A stretch of 64,000 nt of DNA from assembly GCA_910574285.1 (NCBI GenBank), contig CAJTAL010000017.1, positions 1 through 64,000 of the forward strand, written 5' to 3'. The notes beneath the pieces were generated by a model. It made no database searches and was not told the origin of the DNA. It saw nothing but the letters and a program-made list of their open reading frames with translations. This DNA comes from Lachnospiraceae bacterium. GTDB lineage: Bacteria > Bacillota > Clostridia > Lachnospirales > Lachnospiraceae. The translations under genes and the position numbers were made by a program. Shown one piece after another: positions 1-8,467 of this stretch (its first letter is position 1; every line of letters starts with the position of its first letter).

Positions 1-70
1 CTACCAATTTTTTCCAACTAATCACAGTATTGTCGAATTCATTATCCATTATACAAAAATGGATGTGTCG

Positions 71-100
71 AATAATCTGTGATGATTTACACAGATTATT
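71..100. repeat. Perfect 11-bp inverted repeat
   Basis: AATAATCTGTG (71-81) is followed by an 8-base loop and its exact complement CACAGATTATT (90-100). It overlaps the apparent start of the degraded surface-protein gene. It is not followed by a T run, so it is not a typical terminator. It could be an operator or a recombination scar. Confidence 0.6.
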
Positions 101-357
101 TTACACACCCCGGAGTTACTGAAAATACAGATAATGACAACAATAACAATAATACAGGAAACGGCAATAACCAGACAGGAAACGGCAATACACAAGGTTC
201 AGGGAACAATTCAACCACACAGGTGAAACCTGTCGATACAACCAAAACATCACCAAAGACAGGCGACAATAACATGATATTATTATTTGCCGTACTCTGT
301 GCAGGTTCCTGTGTAGTGGGGGTATCAACCTTAAAAGCAAGACGTAAAATCAGATAA
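79..357 (+). pseudogene. C-terminal remnant of a wall-anchored surface protein
   Basis: The reading frame starts at GTG 79/ATG 82 just after an in-frame stop at 73. It has no signal peptide, only a short odd leader, then an Asn/Gly/Thr-rich low-complexity stretch (about residues 17-48), an SPKTGD sorting-like motif (about 58-63), a hydrophobic segment and a basic tail (ARRKIR). That is the usual end of a sortase substrate without its body. I infer that the N-terminal part was lost by deletion or frameshift, or that it lies upstream outside the window. It carries one GGGGGTATC motif at 318-326. No sortase gene is present in the window. Confidence 0.6.
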
Positions 358-388
358 AGAAAGAACATTTCTCATAAGTTTACAAAGA

Positions 389-424
389 GCCTTTACCACC
401 AAGAAAGTGGTGAAGGCTTTCTTT
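389..424 (+). terminator. Rho-independent terminator
   Basis: GCCTTTACCAC (389-399) pairs with GTGGTGAAGGC (407-417) with one wobble, across a 7-base loop, and is followed by TTTCTTTCT. It ends transcription of the surface-protein remnant. Confidence 0.75.
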
Positions 425-522
425 CTGTTCTTCAAACCCTTCAAAACCTTCAGACGATTTCAAAATTTTCAAGATTTCCATAGATATCAAAAATACATAT
501 AAAGAAAGGTTGTGATTCAGTT

Positions 523-708
523 ATGTTAAAAACAGGTGATGTTGCCAGAGATATTGGAGTTTCCCCGAACACCATACGAGAGTATGTCAGACGTGGATGG
601 CTGACCTGTATGGTAACCCCGACAGGTATGCGTTTATTCAGCGAGGAGGCTGTAAATATCTTTAAGACGAACTACATGGAAATGGGGGTATGTGGAGATG
701 AAGAATAA
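523..708 (+). CDS. Small MerR/excisionase-like DNA-binding protein
   Basis: This 61-residue protein is essentially one winged helix-turn-helix: GDVARDIGVSPNTIREYVRRG (shown only in part: VSPNTIREYVRRGWL) followed by a wing with PTGMRLFSEEAV. That pattern is typical of MerR-type and excisionase (Xis-like) proteins. AAAGGTTGTGATTCAG lies upstream as a weak ribosome site. The 3' end overlaps the start of the following secreted protein gene by 11 bases, so the two are translationally coupled. A close relative sits at 3536-3742, in front of the TasA-like gene. It may regulate the surface cassette or assist the recombinase; the sequence alone does not decide. Confidence 0.75.
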   Translation: MLKTGDVARDIGVSPNTIREYVRRGWLTCMVTPTGMRLFSEEAVNIFKTNYMEMGVCGDEE

Positions 709-3277
709 ACATGTGATTGCGCTGTTAGCGACGGCAAGTCTGATAGTCTCCGTCCCAGTTACCTCTATGGCAGGCGATACGCTTGGAGTTTCCTTCCAGA
801 CTGCTGTATCAGATTCAGAGGGAGGAGAACAGAACTCCGAAGATACTGCAAGTACTGGATCAGTCAGTAAATCATTGTCTGGCAGTGACACAGATGCAGT
901 CATATCAGATATGGATTCCAAAGTATCAGACAATCCATGCACCACACCAGATACGGATGCAGGAACGTCAGACCTGCCATACGCAACACCAGATACAAGT
1001 AACTCCGGCAATAAAAGTTCTGTAGAGATAAGTCCCGATGATACATCTATCCTGCAAAGTCCGTCTACAGACAGTACCGAGACGAACTCAGAGCCGTCAG
1101 AACCACTCGGCAGTGAGCTGGTTTCCCCATATGCAGGAGAAGAAGATTTCATCCTCAGCGGAACAACCCTTACAAGTTACACTGGAACCGATGAAGAGGT
1201 CATAGTCCCGGAGGGAGTGACACGTATTGGCAGAGACGCATTTAAAGATAACACCGCCATACGCCGGGTAGTCCTGCCAGAGTCCTGCGATTACCTCCAG
1301 TACGCCATATTCGCCACCTGCACCAGTCTGGAAGAAGTAGTGATAAACTGCAAGACTGTCACATTCAGCACTACAAATATCTTCGGCTCTAACAATGTGA
1401 CGGTATACGGCTATCCATACAGCGAGGTTCCTGCGTACTGTGCGAAGTATGGGGGTATCACGTTCATAGCAATGGAACAGCCGGAGTCAGAGAAGTTTAC
1501 GATTGACGCAGGCGGTAAATTAACAAGGTATTGGGGGACAGATGAAGCTGTCACTGTGCCGGAGGGCGTGACGGCAGTTTCGGCAAAGGCTTTCCTTGAC
1601 AACACGTCCACAAAGAAGGTTATCCTGCCGAGTACCTGTACGACAGTGAGCGCAGGAGCATTTACAAGATGCTCTGCATTAGAAGAAATAGAACTGCTGT
1701 CAAGAAGTACGTCATTTGCCAGTGGCGCAATCATCACGCCCACACCGTCAGGCACGATTGAGGTCACCGGCTATCTCTACAGTCAGCCGTCCTATTACTG
1801 CGACAGCTATGCATACCTTACCTTTACGGCAAAAGACACACAGTCAGGAAACCTGACAGAGATTACCGCCGAGCCAGAGAAGCTCATGGACGGGGAAAAG
1901 GAGCTTAAGTTGTACAGGGTAACGGTGAAGGACATCATACATGGGTATAAAGACGACCTGACCGTCATAAGAAATATCTACGTGCCGGATTTGGACAGAT
2001 ACTGCACACAGATGGCGGTAGACGGGAGTGCGTTCAGCTTCAGCGCAAACGAAGAGATTCTCAATGATTCGCGGGGGTATGTGCTTGTCTCCGACAAAAC
2101 GGTAGAAGGTATCGTAAACGGCAGGGATGTAGAAGTGTCGTTCCACTACACATTCAAAGGAGACACAATCAGGTATCAGCAGGAGGAAGAAGACGTCACA
2201 AAGCAGTGCTATACCTACTGCGATATCTCTGTAGACAAGGGATTGAACAGCCTGTTTAACAGTAATTATTATCTGGTGTACAATCAGTCCAGTGTTTCCT
2301 CTGCACATAAGGGAAGGGTGAATGCACTGCGTTACACATACGGCTCAGACGGCACATTGAAAAGCCAGACCACAATGACCAGTACCCAGAGCGGTAACAT
2401 TTACATCCAGAATGGTCATGCGAAGGTGCAGACAGTGACAGGCGCATCCACCATTTACCAGAACATCCCGATACTGTTTGGAAAGGCAGGACTGCAGGAG
2501 AGTCTGGTGCTTGATGAAGGCGGAGAGATTGTAGATGTATATGGAAATCATTATCGTGTTGCGTACAATGTAGATGAAAACAGCGGAGAGGATAAATTTA
2601 CCCTGAAAGGCTCCAGTTCCACTACGGCAAAGACTGGGAATTTCACCATCCGGTTAAAGCCGGTTGACGGATATACTGCAAGACCTGAGCCTGAGTTTGA
2701 AATCAAAGCGGAAGGCTCGCTTGCTTCATGGGGGTATCAGTTTGAAATGAAAAATGTAGACAGCTTCGTCGAGAATCCTGTAACCGGAGAGCCTGTGGAA
2801 ACACCCGGCGGTGTTCTTCTGTCTATCACCATCAGTCAGCCGATGCTGTGGGAAGAGGTAGTGGACGACATACGGAGTAAGGGAAGTACGATGATTGACG
2901 CAGGATTCTACAGAAAGGAAGGCGGGGGTATCGTGTTCGTGCCTTTGGATACGCCCCTTGAGAACCGCAGATATCCGATGGAATATCGTATGCTCCAGTT
3001 GAGGGGTATCGCAAAAGGGCAGTCATTTATGGCGAACAACAATGAATCTGTCGTGATAGGAATAAAAAATGAACGGAGTTATTGCACTTATGATAAGGCT
3101 TCCTATCAGTGGAGCAATGACCATGAACCAGAAACGGGAGAATTATGCAAAGGCTCTGACGGCAGAGTATATGTCTGCCAGTATCCTGTAGGAACAGAGC
3201 CGGGGACATGGGGTTACATAGAAGTTACGGCGGATATGCTCTCTGTATTGGAGAAGCTGTTGCAAGACCAATCATAA
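698..3277 (+). CDS. Secreted BspA-like leucine-rich-repeat surface protein
   Basis: About 859 residues. I chose ATG 698 because it opens a classic signal peptide (MKNKHVIALLATASL, cleavage after a SMA-type site near residue 26). A Ser/Thr/Asp-rich linker follows (about 30-145), then at least two LRR_5/BspA-like repeats. The repeats have the pattern Thr-Asp-Glu-x-Val, VPEGVT, AF-x-(D)NT, VxLP, C-x-x-LEE, at about 155-240 and 265-350. The remainder is a large unassigned region. No LPXTG tail is seen, so it is either released or held by partners. It follows the small HTH gene directly. Four copies or variants of the GGGGGTATC motif lie inside it, in two different reading phases. BspA-like proteins of this family often mediate adhesion; that role is inferred. 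Confidence 0.75.
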   Translation: MKNKHVIALLATASLIVSVPVTSMAGDTLGVSFQTAVSDSEGGEQNSEDTASTGSVSKSLSGSDTDAVISDMDSKVSDNPCTTPDTDAGTSDLPYATPDTSNSGNKSSVEISPDDTSILQSPSTDSTETNSEPSEPLGSELVSPYAGEEDFILSGTTLTSYTGTDEEVIVPEGVTRIGRDAFKDNTAIRRVVLPESCDYLQYAIFATCTSLEEVVINCKTVTFSTTNIFGSNNVTVYGYPYSEVPAYCAKYGGITFIAMEQPESEKFTIDAGGKLTRYWGTDEAVTVPEGVTAVSAKAFLDNTSTKKVILPSTCTTVSAGAFTRCSALEEIELLSRSTSFASGAIITPTPSGTIEVTGYLYSQPSYYCDSYAYLTFTAKDTQSGNLTEITAEPEKLMDGEKELKLYRVTVKDIIHGYKDDLTVIRNIYVPDLDRYCTQMAVDGSAFSFSANEEILNDSRGYVLVSDKTVEGIVNGRDVEVSFHYTFKGDTIRYQQEEEDVTKQCYTYCDISVDKGLNSLFNSNYYLVYNQSSVSSAHKGRVNALRYTYGSDGTLKSQTTMTSTQSGNIYIQNGHAKVQTVTGASTIYQNIPILFGKAGLQESLVLDEGGEIVDVYGNHYRVAYNVDENSGEDKFTLKGSSSTTAKTGNFTIRLKPVDGYTARPEPEFEIKAEGSLASWGYQFEMKNVDSFVENPVTGEPVETPGGVLLSITISQPMLWEEVVDDIRSKGSTMIDAGFYRKEGGGIVFVPLDTPLENRRYPMEYRMLQLRGIAKGQSFMANNNESVVIGIKNERSYCTYDKASYQWSNDHEPETGELCKGSDGRVYVCQYPVGTEPGTWGYIEVTADMLSVLEKLLQDQS

Positions 3278-3344
3278 CTGTCCCCTTGTGTGGAGTATCA
3301 ATCAAGATGGTATTGCTTGAACATGAATCTGGGGGTATCAGACC

Positions 3345-3371
3345 AAGGCAGGGTTTCCTGCCTTATTTTTT
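3345..3371 (+). terminator. Rho-independent terminator
   Basis: AAGGCAGG (3345-3352) and CCTGCCTT (3357-3364) form a perfect 8-bp stem with a 4-base loop and an ATTTTTT tail. It follows the BspA-like gene. A GGGGGTATC motif sits just before it at 3331-3339. Confidence 0.85.
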
Positions 3372-3535
3372 GCGGTTTTATAAGGTTATTCTCTGAATCT
3401 GGCAGACGCGGTTAATATAGCGGACCACTTAAAAGTGGCAGAACGCACAGACTGCTATGGTGTCTCAAGGCGACGGTGAACCGCCCTTGCCAGATGAATC
3501 AGCGAGACGCACATGAACGGAAAGGAGGTATTTTT

Positions 3536-3742
3536 ATGATGACAACAGGCGACGTTGCAAAGTATCTGGATGTGTCAATCAGCACAGTAAGGCATTGGGT
3601 GAAACAGGGCTATCTGCCTGTCGCATGGAAGACGCCGACAGGTTATCTCAAGTTTGACGAGGATGCTGTCCTGCAAGTGAAGAAAGACTGTATCGAGAAT
3701 GGACGTGGCGTTTACGGTATGAGATGCAGCAGCAGGAATTGA
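3536..3742 (+). CDS. Small MerR/excisionase-like DNA-binding protein (second copy)
   Basis: I chose ATG 3536 because a strong AAAGGAGG lies just upstream (3521-3528). The product is 68 residues with the same layout as the gene at 523: TTGDVAKYLDVSISTVRHW then a wing with TPTGYLKFDEDAV. The two are clearly paralogous. It stands 30 bases before the TasA-like gene, mirroring the first copy in front of the BspA-like gene. This suggests a repeated regulator-plus-secreted-protein arrangement. Confidence 0.8.
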   Translation: MMTTGDVAKYLDVSISTVRHWVKQGYLPVAWKTPTGYLKFDEDAVLQVKKDCIENGRGVYGMRCSSRN

Positions 3743-3772
3743 ATCATGTATGAAATAGGAGGAAGAACATCT

Positions 3773-4372
3773 ATGAAGAACAAGAAAAGAATCATTACAT
3801 TAGGCGCAGCAGCAGTTGCAACAATCGCAGTATTGGGCGGTACATTCGCCTACTTTACAGGTTACGATTCCAAGGACTTAACAGCGAAGGCAGGCACGCT
3901 GACCGTAGAGCTTACGGACGCTACAGAAGACCTGACAAACGGCTTGACCGTCATTAACCCCGGAGACGCCAATCCGCTTACCTTCACCGTCTCCAACACC
4001 GGCGAGAAGTCTATGGATGTAAAGGCGGTCATGAAGGTCTCTGCACCGCAGGCTTTTACGGAGTCTGCACATGAGTTCAAGATTACGGATGATAAGGGTA
4101 CAGAGCTTACGGGGGTATTGAGTGACGACAAGCAGTCCATTACCTATACTGTGACAGACCTTACCCTTGCAGGTTCTGTTGAGAATGACAGTACACTGGA
4201 CGGGACGACGGATACGTCGCATAAGTTTGATTACAAGTTTGCTATGGACTCCGGAGCGAAAAATGCGTGGCAGGACGTTACTGGGACTGTAAAGATAGAG
4301 GTGTATGCAAAACAGCACAGGAACACGTCAAGCCTTGGAAGTGACTGGGTATCTATTGTAGAAAAGAACTAA
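3773..4372 (+). CDS. TasA/camelysin-like protein with SipW-type signal peptide
   Basis: I chose ATG 3773 because AGGAGGAAG lies 8 bases upstream. The product has 199 residues: a basic start (MKNKKRIITLG), a hydrophobic core and the sequence GGTFAYFTGY, which is the hallmark of SipW-dependent substrates (TasA, TapA, camelysin). The mature part is Thr/Asp-rich and beta-like, containing LTVELTDAT and NPLTFTVSNTGEKSM, as in the TasA family. A matching SipW peptidase is encoded at 7391. TasA proteins form biofilm fibres; fibre formation here is inferred from family and context. Confidence 0.85.
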   Translation: MKNKKRIITLGAAAVATIAVLGGTFAYFTGYDSKDLTAKAGTLTVELTDATEDLTNGLTVINPGDANPLTFTVSNTGEKSMDVKAVMKVSAPQAFTESAHEFKITDDKGTELTGVLSDDKQSITYTVTDLTLAGSVENDSTLDGTTDTSHKFDYKFAMDSGAKNAWQDVTGTVKIEVYAKQHRNTSSLGSDWVSIVEKN

Positions 4373-4416
4373 GCCGGGGGTATCTGGCATAATTAGCAAA
4401 GAAAGGGTGGGTAAAC

Positions 4417-4686
4417 ATGAAGAAAACGATTCTGGCGGTATTCGGGGTTCTTGCCGTACTGGTAACAATCTTCCTTGTATGGGAGTTGTTCTTTGCCGAT
4501 ACTGGTATTCTCCATACAGTGTACAACGGTCTGGTAAACGGTGTGAATCAGCAGTGGGCGAAGGTTTCCGGCGAGAAGGACAAAGGTCTGATTCCATTAT
4601 GGGACGGCGGACATACCGCAGACGAAGGTCAGGAAAATAAGAATGACGATTCTAACGGCGGTTTCAATATTGACATTGAGAAATAA
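4417..4686 (+). CDS. Small single-pass membrane protein
   Basis: 89 residues, with AAAGGGTGGG before the ATG. One transmembrane helix lies near the N-terminus (about residues 4-27: ILAVFGVLAVLVTIF then WELFF). It is followed by an outside Lys/Glu/Asp/Asn-rich tail ending in NIDIEK. I recognise no family. Its position between the TasA-like protein and the other surface genes suggests a minor component or an assembly helper of the same cassette. Confidence 0.7.
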   Translation: MKKTILAVFGVLAVLVTIFLVWELFFADTGILHTVYNGLVNGVNQQWAKVSGEKDKGLIPLWDGGHTADEGQENKNDDSNGGFNIDIEK

Positions 4687-4717
4687 TTTCACGTTTCGGC
4701 GGTTGTATTTAAACGGC

Positions 4718-4743
4718 GAGCCGGGGTGCTTTTATCCCGGCTC
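4718..4743 (+). terminator. Perfect hairpin between cassette genes, weak terminator or attenuator
   Basis: GAGCCGGG (4718-4725) and CCCGGCTC (4736-4743) pair perfectly over a 10-base loop. The loop carries TTTTAT but there is no T run after the stem. It may stabilise the upstream mRNA or reduce read-through rather than end transcription completely. Confidence 0.45.
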
Positions 4744-4773
4744 ATAAACAAATGATACGAGGAGGTAATGAGA

Positions 4774-5022
4774 ATGATGAAACCTGATATCACGATGCAG
4801 ACGGGTGCAGTATATAAACCAGAGGACATTGAGGATAAAATATATGATGCTGAACAGTATAAGGTTTCCCCGCACATGGAGTTTATCATAAGGAGTGCGC
4901 TGACTGCGGTTGTTATCCTTACGCTTCTGGCATTTATATGGAAAAGCTTATCAACAGGCAGTGTGAACACATCTGGAGATTATATTAAAATGGAGAACGT
5001 TGAGGTAGATCTGGAAGAATAG
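4774..5022 (+). CDS. Small membrane protein of the surface cassette
   Basis: GAGGAGG at 4759-4765 suits ATG 4774 better than ATG 4768, which would be only two bases away. The product has 82 residues: a polar N-terminal half (KPEDIEDKIYDAEQY), one transmembrane helix (about 39-56, SALTAVVILTLLAFIW) and a short acidic tail. No family is recognised. It is followed 25 bases later by the next surface gene, so co-transcription is likely. Confidence 0.7.
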   Translation: MMKPDITMQTGAVYKPEDIEDKIYDAEQYKVSPHMEFIIRSALTAVVILTLLAFIWKSLSTGSVNTSGDYIKMENVEVDLEE

Positions 5023-5047
5023 AAGACCACTGGATCAGGCAGATATC

Positions 5048-6094
5048 ATGAAGGCAGAGGAGGCGGTTAAGATTAAAAAGAGATTGATTCTGTTTGTTAC
5101 GTTGCTTGTATTTGCGGTAATGATAAGTACGCAGAGTGCCTTTGCCTGGTTTACGGCGTATACAGAAACGGAGTTGAGCGTTACATCAGGAAGTTTTGCA
5201 AGACCTTATCTGATGGCAGGCGAAGATTTCAACAGGACGACCAGTCCTGTAAAATACGGCATAGAGACGGCGGTGTTTGTGGATTATATACCAGAACTGG
5301 ACGGATATACCTACGGCGTGGATAAATTTGACGTGTCAAAACAGCAGGATTTTACCGTTATCGCATGGGTTGACGGGACGAAGATGTACATTGGCGGTGA
5401 AGGCGGTATCATTGCCGACGCAAGCTTAAATGATATGTTCAGTTATTACACCAGTTTAAAAAGCGTCACGTTCGACAGGGTATTGGATACAACCCCGTCT
5501 ATCTCTGCAAGGCGCATGTTTCTCAGCTGTACAAGCCTTACAACGGTTGATTTGAACCATATCACAACCGGGGGTATCACGAATTTCCAACTGATGTTTG
5601 GGAATTGCACCGCTATAAGGAATGTGGACATCACCAGTTGGGATGTGGGAAAGGCGGAGGATATGTCGGGTATGTTCTTAAACTGCAATTATCTGATGAG
5701 GGCAGATGTGGGGGTAAAGGATGCACAGAGCGTAATTACGTTTGAAGGCATGTTCAAAGACTGTAACCGCCTGAATAACGTAGATTTATCCAGTGTACGC
5801 ACAAGGGACGCAGTCAGCTATGCGAACATGTTCTCCGGCTGTTCCTTCTTAAGGGAACTGGACTTATCTGGATTTCAAATGCGGGAGGATACAACGCTCT
5901 CCCAGATGTTTGCCTACAGCGGTCTTGGCACAGTATATGCTTCGAGTAACTGGTCGGAAGTGGTGAAAGTAGATTCCCTGCCGTTCTGGTACTGTGCAAA
6001 CCTGACAAACAGCACGGTATCTGATTACGAAGGCGTTGATATGGCAGACTTTGACGGCGGATATTTCACATATAAAGCATACACAGGAGAATAG
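5048..6094 (+). CDS. BspA/DUF285-like surface protein with SipW-type signal
   Basis: 348 residues. Residues 10-37 form a signal peptide ending in QSAFAWFTAYTE, which matches the A-(F/Y)-W/F-T motif of SipW substrates, so it is probably cut by the peptidase at 7391. From about 130 onward there are repeats of the lipoprotein/DUF285 leucine-rich type, with units such as MFxxCTSLTTVDL, MFGNCTAIRNVDI, SWDVGKAEDMSGMF, MFKDCNRLNNVDL and MFSGCSFLRELDL. This repeat class is common in surface adhesins of gut bacteria. It carries one exact GGGGGTATC (5570) and one near match (5710). Confidence 0.8.
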   Translation: MKAEEAVKIKKRLILFVTLLVFAVMISTQSAFAWFTAYTETELSVTSGSFARPYLMAGEDFNRTTSPVKYGIETAVFVDYIPELDGYTYGVDKFDVSKQQDFTVIAWVDGTKMYIGGEGGIIADASLNDMFSYYTSLKSVTFDRVLDTTPSISARRMFLSCTSLTTVDLNHITTGGITNFQLMFGNCTAIRNVDITSWDVGKAEDMSGMFLNCNYLMRADVGVKDAQSVITFEGMFKDCNRLNNVDLSSVRTRDAVSYANMFSGCSFLRELDLSGFQMREDTTLSQMFAYSGLGTVYASSNWSEVVKVDSLPFWYCANLTNSTVSDYEGVDMADFDGGYFTYKAYTGE

Positions 6095-6105
6095 GAGGCG
6101 TTGAT

Positions 6106-7428
6106 ATGAAAAGAATACTGGTGAGTCTTATGCTCCTTGCACTGTCACTGAATCCTTTGTCTGTGTATGCTGACGATAAAGACAAGACCTTTCATTTTGA
6201 GTTGGGCGGAGAAAATTGGAATCACGATACGATTGCGCCGGGGGAGCTTCTGGAGGATAAGGTGATTGTTGAAAATGCAACAGGGTATCCCCTGAAGTTC
6301 CGCCTTATCAGGACAGAGAACCTGCATGATTCTGAACTGTATGGAGTAATGAAATACAGTATGGGAGGCTCTGGCTTCGTGGATTTGGCGGATATTACCT
6401 CTGGATGGTTTCAGGTTGCGGACGGAGAAAGGGCAGAGGTTCCTGTTGTCGGCTACATACCGGAGACACTAGGGAATGAATGGCAGGGAAAAGGATTAAG
6501 CGCAAGGTTTTACTTCGAGGGACGTCTGGTGGAAGAGTCGGATATGTCGAATGCGTCCTATCAGGAAAGTAACTATGGTCTGCAGGACAACAACCTGAAA
6601 GATACAACCGGAGAACTGCATTTTGCAGATGGTTTTCTGTTTGATAACGGAGTGGATTTGTCAGATGTGCTTGCTTTGGAGAGCATTGGGTTATACTCGG
6701 CAGACGGTACGTTGATAAAAGAGTTCATGGGGGTATCGCAGGAAGAAGGCGGAACGGGCGTAGACGGTTATTTTTATAATTTCCCGATAACGGCGGAAGA
6801 ACTGAGGGATATCATTGACGGTAATGATTCTCTTGAAAAGACAGAAGATTTTTATATCCAGAAGACGTACCGGGTGATAAGAGATTACGAGATTGTCTGG
6901 ACGGCCCTGAGCAATGAACTGGCAGAGTGGACGGAAAGCGGAGGCATTATCAGATATCCGTTTACATATACAAGAGATTCAAAACCAGAGACGCCAGACG
7001 TGCCGGATAAGCCGGATGAACCAGAGAAACCCGAAGAACCAGATAAGCCGGATGAGCCAGAGAAACCCGAAGAACCCGGCAAACCAGATAAACCGGATGC
7101 GCCTGAACTGCCGGACAGACCAGATGTTCCCGAAGTTCCCGATAATCCTGAAGTACCCAAAGAGCCGGAAGCCCCTTCTGCACCAGATGTACAAAAGGTA
7201 TCCGGTAAAAAGGAGATATCTGACGGCTCTGCCGACCATGATACACCGAGGGTAAAAGTCATAGTGGAAAGAACAGGGGACGGCGTGGTTGTGAAAGCGG
7301 TGAAAACAGGAGATACGTCAAATGTATATGGGTTAAGTATCCTGCTGTTTGTATCAATGGGGGTATTGGTTTATTGTGGGAGGTGTAAATATGAAGACGC
7401 TAAAAAAGGCAGGAACACAGATAAATAA
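6106..7428 (+). CDS. Proline-rich, wall-anchor-like surface protein
   Basis: 440 residues with AGGAGG before the ATG. An N-terminal signal peptide ends near SVYA (about residues 1-22). A folded region of about 270 residues begins with a TasA/WxL-like pattern (FELGGENWNHDTIAPGELLED...VIVENATGYPLKFRL). A long Pro/Glu/Lys/Asp repeat follows (about 290-365, units like KPDEPEKPEEP), then VKTGDTS, a hydrophobic helix and a basic tail. The last part resembles a sortase sorting signal, although the motif is not canonical LPXTG. The gene overlaps the SipW gene start by 38 bases. It probably anchors or caps the fibre; that role is inferred. Confidence 0.75.
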   Translation: MKRILVSLMLLALSLNPLSVYADDKDKTFHFELGGENWNHDTIAPGELLEDKVIVENATGYPLKFRLIRTENLHDSELYGVMKYSMGGSGFVDLADITSGWFQVADGERAEVPVVGYIPETLGNEWQGKGLSARFYFEGRLVEESDMSNASYQESNYGLQDNNLKDTTGELHFADGFLFDNGVDLSDVLALESIGLYSADGTLIKEFMGVSQEEGGTGVDGYFYNFPITAEELRDIIDGNDSLEKTEDFYIQKTYRVIRDYEIVWTALSNELAEWTESGGIIRYPFTYTRDSKPETPDVPDKPDEPEKPEEPDKPDEPEKPEEPGKPDKPDAPELPDRPDVPEVPDNPEVPKEPEAPSAPDVQKVSGKKEISDGSADHDTPRVKVIVERTGDGVVVKAVKTGDTSNVYGLSILLFVSMGVLVYCGRCKYEDAKKGRNTDK

Positions 7429-7828
7429 AGTGTTTGAATGGTTCTTAACAATCGCTGTAGTAAGTATGGCAGTCTATTGTGTCTGGGGTGCAGTAAGCAC
7501 CGATAAGGGTGATTTCTATGTATTTGGATATAAGCCTGTGGTTGTCCTTACAGGCTCAATGGAGCCGTTTATGAGAACCAATTCTCTGGTGATAATAAAA
7601 TCAACGAAAGACATTAAAGAAAATGATGTGATTATGTTTTCTGTTGATGAAACGATGGTATGCCACCGAGTTGCAGGGATTGATAAGGAAGGAAAAATTA
7701 CAACGAAGGGCGATAATAATGAAACTGCTGATTTCAGAAAAATCAGTCTGGATGATGTAAAAGGAAAGGTTGTTGTCAGAATGAATTTTCTGTCGGTTGT
7801 GATTGAAAGATTCAGGCAGAATGGCTAA
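7391..7828 (+). CDS. sipW: SipW-type signal peptidase I
   Basis: I chose ATG 7391 because GGGAGGTG lies upstream and the protein then begins with a basic segment and a transmembrane helix (about residues 14-35). The 145-residue product has the ER-type signal peptidase motifs: LTGSMEP with the nucleophile Ser at about 56, MVCHRVAG with His at about 91 (in place of the Lys of the usual bacterial enzyme), and TTKGDNNETAD (about 104-113). SipW enzymes mature TasA-like proteins, and two candidate substrates (3773, 5048) lie just upstream. It overlaps the preceding gene, which points to one operon. A second C-terminal helix is short. Confidence 0.9.
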   Translation: MKTLKKAGTQINKVFEWFLTIAVVSMAVYCVWGAVSTDKGDFYVFGYKPVVVLTGSMEPFMRTNSLVIIKSTKDIKENDVIMFSVDETMVCHRVAGIDKEGKITTKGDNNETADFRKISLDDVKGKVVVRMNFLSVVIERFRQNG

Positions 7829-7894
7829 TGGGGGTATCAGGCAGAAGCCAGCCCTCTTTTTATTGGGATTTAACACAAAGGAGGTATCGTTGAT

Positions 7895-8407
7895 ATGTTG
7901 AGATTTCACTTTGCAAGGCTCTGTATACCAAAACTGGAAAATGAGTATGATTACGGCTGTATCTGGTTTAGAAAGGATGGGTGCAAAGGCATGGATACGG
8001 GAGTTGATATCTGTAACCAGTACACTTTAAGATATACCTGTCAGGACTGTATGCATGAGCCTGATATCAGTAACATTACTATGAAAGAAATCAATGCATT
8101 TAAAGAGAAGATTAAGAAACAATACGGAGTAACACAGAAGAAAGAAGAATACCTGCTGAATCTTTCACTGGATTATGAGACGGGCAGTCTTCATTTTGAT
8201 TTTGTGATAAATGATTCTAAAATTACCCTGCAAAATGAAAGATATATCCATCTTCCTGTAAAGAACAGCGCAGTTCTGGAGATAGATATAAAAGAGCCTG
8301 AATCTCTGGATGATATGATTGCAGATGCGGGCAGGTTACTGGAAAGGCGGTATGGTATCAGCTTCCTGAAAAATAATGGGGGTATGAGTCAGGGTTCTTC
8401 CTGCTGA
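7895..8407 (+). CDS. Protein of unknown function, Cys-containing
   Basis: 170 residues. A strong ribosome site AAAGGAGG at 7878-7885 precedes the ATG. I recognise no family. The N-terminal third has scattered cysteines (RLCIPK, YGCIWF, DGCKG, DICNQ, YTCQDCMHE) that could bind metal. The rest is charged and predicted soluble (EINAFKEKIKKQYG, LNLSLDYETG, VLEIDIKEPES). The gene is followed directly by a terminator, so it closes this transcription unit. Confidence 0.6.
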   Translation: MLRFHFARLCIPKLENEYDYGCIWFRKDGCKGMDTGVDICNQYTLRYTCQDCMHEPDISNITMKEINAFKEKIKKQYGVTQKKEEYLLNLSLDYETGSLHFDFVINDSKITLQNERYIHLPVKNSAVLEIDIKEPESLDDMIADAGRLLERRYGISFLKNNGGMSQGSSC

Positions 8408-8438
8408 AGATAGATAAAACAGGGTATTTCCCGTGAAA

Positions 8439-8467
8439 AGGGCTGTCCTTCTGGACGGCTCTTTTTT
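8439..8467 (+). terminator. Rho-independent terminator
   Basis: AGGGCTGTCC (8439-8448) pairs with GGACGGCTCT (8453-8462), with wobbles and a 4-base loop, and is followed by a run of T. Confidence 0.75.

Noticed and set aside
1-6. CTACCA at the window start, matching TACCA at the right junction, as the left attachment site
   Set aside because: Six bases are too few, and no sleC sequence precedes it in the window.
5401-5409. GGCGGTATC-type near copies of the 9-mer (also near 12812)
   Set aside because: A changed base in the G run and no consistent flanks; not counted.
6885-7262. Long minus-strand and alternative-frame ORFs rich in Gly/Ser or Leu/Arg
   Set aside because: They are mirror images of the Pro/Glu repeat in the real + strand gene.
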